A DNA stretch of 64,000 nucleotides from Phallusia mammillata (Eukaryota; Chordata; Ascidiacea; Phlebobranchia; Ascidiidae): contig QLIY01000128.1 in the NCBI GenBank assembly GCA_003260075.1, positions 1-64,000 of the forward strand, in the 5' to 3' direction. The position numbers and the translations under genes were made by a program. The notes under the pieces are model-generated. The model was not told where the DNA came from, did not search any database, and worked only from the letters and a program-made list of their open reading frames with translations. Shown in pieces: positions 61,599 through 64,000 of this stretch (position 1 is its first letter; each line of letters starts with the position of its first letter).

Positions 61599-64000
61599 AC
61601 TGCTTGTCTGGGCTTAGTCCGATAAGGAAGACGGCGTTTAACCTTACACTTAGTTTATTGAGATGAGAGATTAAACGATATTATGTGTGATAGAGATGTT
61701 AGCGTTTCTCTGATAGAGAGAAAGCTTGTCTCTGGTATCGTTACAACACACATGAACGTATATAGTGAGAAAGGTGGCGATGACGTAACTGTACAGATGG
61801 TAAAAGGTGTTAAATAGCGACAAATGACAATCGAGGTCGAGCACTGATAAGGTGACGATGACGAAATACAACGTTCATGCAATCACAGTAACTCGTATGA
61901 TATTTGCGCTTATTTGTTCTGTAATGCACGATACACCACAATACATAGCATTCAGTTGTACATTGTAAGATTGTAAGACTTGAACATTATGGTAGTAGGC
62001 GTTGAAATATACACAAAGATAGGTAGAAATCCAGCAGTGGTTTCCAACCCTTTTCGACAAATTCCAACCTTAACAATACAAAACATTTCCATTTCTAATG
62101 ACAGTAGATGCTAAGCCCAATATAATACATAGTAACTTTAATGCTAAAGCTAAACCACACAAACATCATTTAAAAATAGCTATTTTATCAATTTCTCATA
62201 TTACCAGAGCTTAAGTATCTATTCGCAAACCACATGTACAAATAATAATTAAATTAAATTCTTCCCTTCAAGTTTTAAAAGAATTCGTACCCGGTGGAAA
62301 CGAAGGATTGAATGTATAGGAACACTTCCTCTAATACCGAAAAGTTATGCCTGCAAATCATGTTTTATTAAACCGTCTACGAATAAAGCTACTTTACCAA
62401 GTCCTAGCAGGGTTTTTGAGAAAAATCCAAAAAGAAAATCTTTTTTTCAGCAAAAATAGCCAGTGGTACTGTGTACCTGGATTCAACTTCAACGACAGCG
62501 AGTCAAAACTGGACAATTCCTTACGAAAAGTGTTTTTCCACACCGCCATTACATGTTGAAGTGGCTGCAACCTCCCCTGCTACGTCTAACGCTACTTTCT
62601 CTATCGGTGTGTGGAGAATTCATACTCTATCTATTGACGCTGAGTTGACACGGACTGATATGGCCACTGGATGGAGCCCAATGACCGTTACAGTGGCATG
62701 GAAATCATATGAAAATAAAGGTAAAAAAAAAGTTATATTACTTTCGTAGCGGTTTATTAGTTGACAAAATGTTACTTACGTACATATTTTAATCCTTTTG
62801 TTTACCAACTTCTATAGATTTATATTCATTTTTTTCTCGGTAGAGCTCCCCCCCCCCTTTGTTCTGTAATGCACGATACACCACAATACATAGCATTCAG
62901 TTGTAGCCTACTACACATTGTAAGACTTGAACATTATGGTAGTAGGCGTTGAAATATACACAAAGATAGGTAGAAATCCAGCAGTGGTTTCCAACCCTTT
63001 TCGACAAATTCCAACCTTAACAATACAAAACATTTCCATTTCTAATGACAGTAGATGCTAAGCCCAATATAATACATAGTAACTTTAATGCTAAAGCTAA
63101 ACCACACAAACATCATTTAAAAATAGCTATTTTATCAATTTCTCATATTACCAGAGCTTAAGTATCTATTCGCAAACCACATGTACAAATAATAATTAAA
63201 TTAAATTCTTCCCTTCAAGTTTTAAAAGAATTCGTACCCGGTGGAAACGAAGGATTGAATGTATAGGAACACTTCCTCTAATACCGAAAAGTTATGCCTG
63301 CAAATCATGTTTTATTAAACCGTCTACGAATAAAGCTACTTTACCAAGTCCTAGCAGGGTTTTTGAGAAAAATCCAAAAAGAAAATCTTTTTTTCAGCAA
63401 AAATAGCCAGTGGTACTGTGTACCTGGATTCAACTTCAACGACAGCGAGTCAAAACTGGACAATTCCTTACGAAAAGTGTTTTTCCACACCGCCATTACA
63501 TGTTGAAGTGGCTGCAACCTCCCCTGCTACGTCTAACGCTACTTTCTCTATCGGTGTGTGGAGAATTCATACTCTATCTATTGACGCTGAGTTGACACGG
63601 ACTGATATGGCCACTGGATGGAGCCCAATGACCGTTACAGTGGCATGGAAATCATATGAAAATAAAGGTAAAAAAAAAGTTATATTACTTTCGTAGCGGT
63701 TTATTAGTTGACAAAATGTTACTTACGTACATATTTTAATCCTTTTGTTTACCAACTTCTATAGATTTATATTCATTTTTTTCTCGGTAGAGCTGAACAC
63801 CTTCGTTTAATTAGAACAAAGCCGCCTGTATTGGATCAACGTGTGTTCCTTGGTACTATCTCCTAAATTTTTGCGGCCCGCCAGACCAGTAATAAAGGCT
63901 GAAAATTGCTGTTGTAAACGACTCATTGACGTTAGCTAGAACGTATTAATCTAAAAAAATTGTTTATTTCTTGCTTTAACCTACATTTCTTTTTCCAGTG
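59903..64000 (+). CDS. Secreted H-type-lectin-like protein 3 (partial, runs off window)
   Basis: Exon 1 (59903-59960) encodes a signal peptide MFSVLCFLAAALSVATFC and ends in phase 1. Exon 2 is 62451-62720 and encodes the H-type-lectin-like domain (YEKCFSTPPLHVEV, NATFSIGVWRIHT, ELTRTDMATGWSP, VTVAWKSYE). Lengths of both exons (58 and 270) equal those of gene 2. The whole of exon 2 with flanks appears again at 63398-63667 after a ten-C run, identical across the exon. I treat that as an assembly duplicate. An acceptor-like CTTTTTCCAG ends at 63998 and may start exon 3; the Cys-rich module must lie beyond the window. Intron 1 is long because it contains a hAT element and two long poly-C gaps. 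Confidence 0.75.
60047..60400. mobile_element. hAT-like element with perfect target duplication, interrupted by a gap
   Basis: Ends CAGTGTTTCTTAACC and GGTTAAGAACCCCTG. CTTTAGCA flanks both sides (60039-60046, 60401-60408). A 66-C tract interrupts the interior. Confidence 0.85.
60165..60230. other. Long poly-C tract (66 C), probable assembly gap
   Basis: It interrupts the hAT element at 60047-60400. The minus-strand poly-Gly frame through it is not a gene. Confidence 0.75.
60418..60686. repeat. Duplicated intron block joined by 10 C
   Basis: 60418-60547 and 60558-60686 differ by three or four substitutions. The filler is 60548-60557. Confidence 0.8.
61071..61430. repeat. Duplicated block with internal deletion in the right copy
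   Basis: ATTAGTTTATTTCGCTTGGT to ACAACCGCACT occurs at about 61071-61120 and 61333-61380. The right copy then jumps to TTGGTGGAACC, which in the left copy lies nearly 200 bp further on. The filler is 61322-61332 (11 C, one native). A related element with CACCCGTGTTAGGGA occurs at 22.3-22.6 kb and 37.1 kb. Confidence 0.65.
61531..61598. other. Long poly-C tract (68 C), probable assembly gap
   Basis: Located in intron 1 of lectin-like gene 3 with unrelated flanks. It creates spurious poly-Pro and poly-Gly frames. Confidence 0.75.
61913..63793. repeat. 0.94-kb duplication carrying lectin exon 2, joined by 10 C
   Basis: 61913-62847 recurs at 62858-63793. The only clear difference I see is an indel near 61960/62910 (TTGTAAGATTGTAAGAC versus TTGTAGCCTACTACACATTG). 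The filler is 62848-62857. It ends at TAGAGCT, where the left copy stops and the right continues into unique sequence. Confidence 0.88.

Noticed and set aside
2633..62857. Poly-C tracts as biological G-quadruplex sites that trigger tandem duplication
   Set aside because: Attractive, because duplications flank them, but the fixed length of 10, complete strand bias and the insertion/empty-site pair favour end-to-end haplotypes with filler.
1..64000. CRISPR array, bacterial operons or ribosomal RNA
   Set aside because: No regularly spaced direct repeats of that type, no rRNA motifs, and gene structure is plainly eukaryotic.

Overview
The window is eukaryotic: compact multi-exon genes with GT-AG introns, an intron-containing nuclear tRNA-Leu, AT-rich spacers and many short non-autonomous DNA transposons. 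The gene content (R4-type RGS proteins, a class A GPCR, SLC16-like transporters, secreted H-type-lectin-like proteins) is that of an invertebrate animal. Small introns and very high divergence between apparent alleles suggest a solitary tunicate such as Ciona; the species is an inference. All exon models were built by hand from splice signals and reading phase.

Layout. 1-2.2 kb: a MITE and a minus-strand tRNA-Leu(CAA). 2.3-8.0 kb: an RGS gene with two alternative first coding regions that join the same RGS exons in the same phase. 8-18.8 kb: mostly repeats, with one possible SOCS-box-like terminal exon near 12.7 kb. 18.9-22.0 kb: a second, shorter RGS gene with the same RGS-domain intron phases. 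22-29.4 kb: spacer. 29.4-32.9 kb: a four-exon orphan GPCR. 33-37.4 kb: spacer full of duplicated sequence. 37.4-42.4 and 45.6-49.7 kb (minus strand): two tandem SLC16/MCT-like transporters with almost identical exon lengths. 52.0-64.0 kb: a tandem array of three secreted proteins, each with a signal peptide, an H-type-lectin-like domain and a Cys-rich C-terminal module. The first carries an in-frame TGA. The third runs off the right edge.

The strangest large-scale signal is 29 poly-C tracts, all on the + strand, with no poly-G counterpart. Twenty-four are short, and their inserted length is 10 once native flanking C residues are subtracted. Most of these sit exactly between two near-identical, allele-like copies of the same sequence. 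In one case one copy has a hAT element with an 8-bp target duplication and the other has the empty site. I read these as filler at assembly gaps where two haplotypes were placed end to end, so the flanking tandem duplications, including a duplicated lectin exon, are probably not real.

Biologically the window holds two plausible themes. One is G-protein signalling (two RGS genes plus one GPCR on the same strand). The other is a lineage-expanded secreted lectin family.
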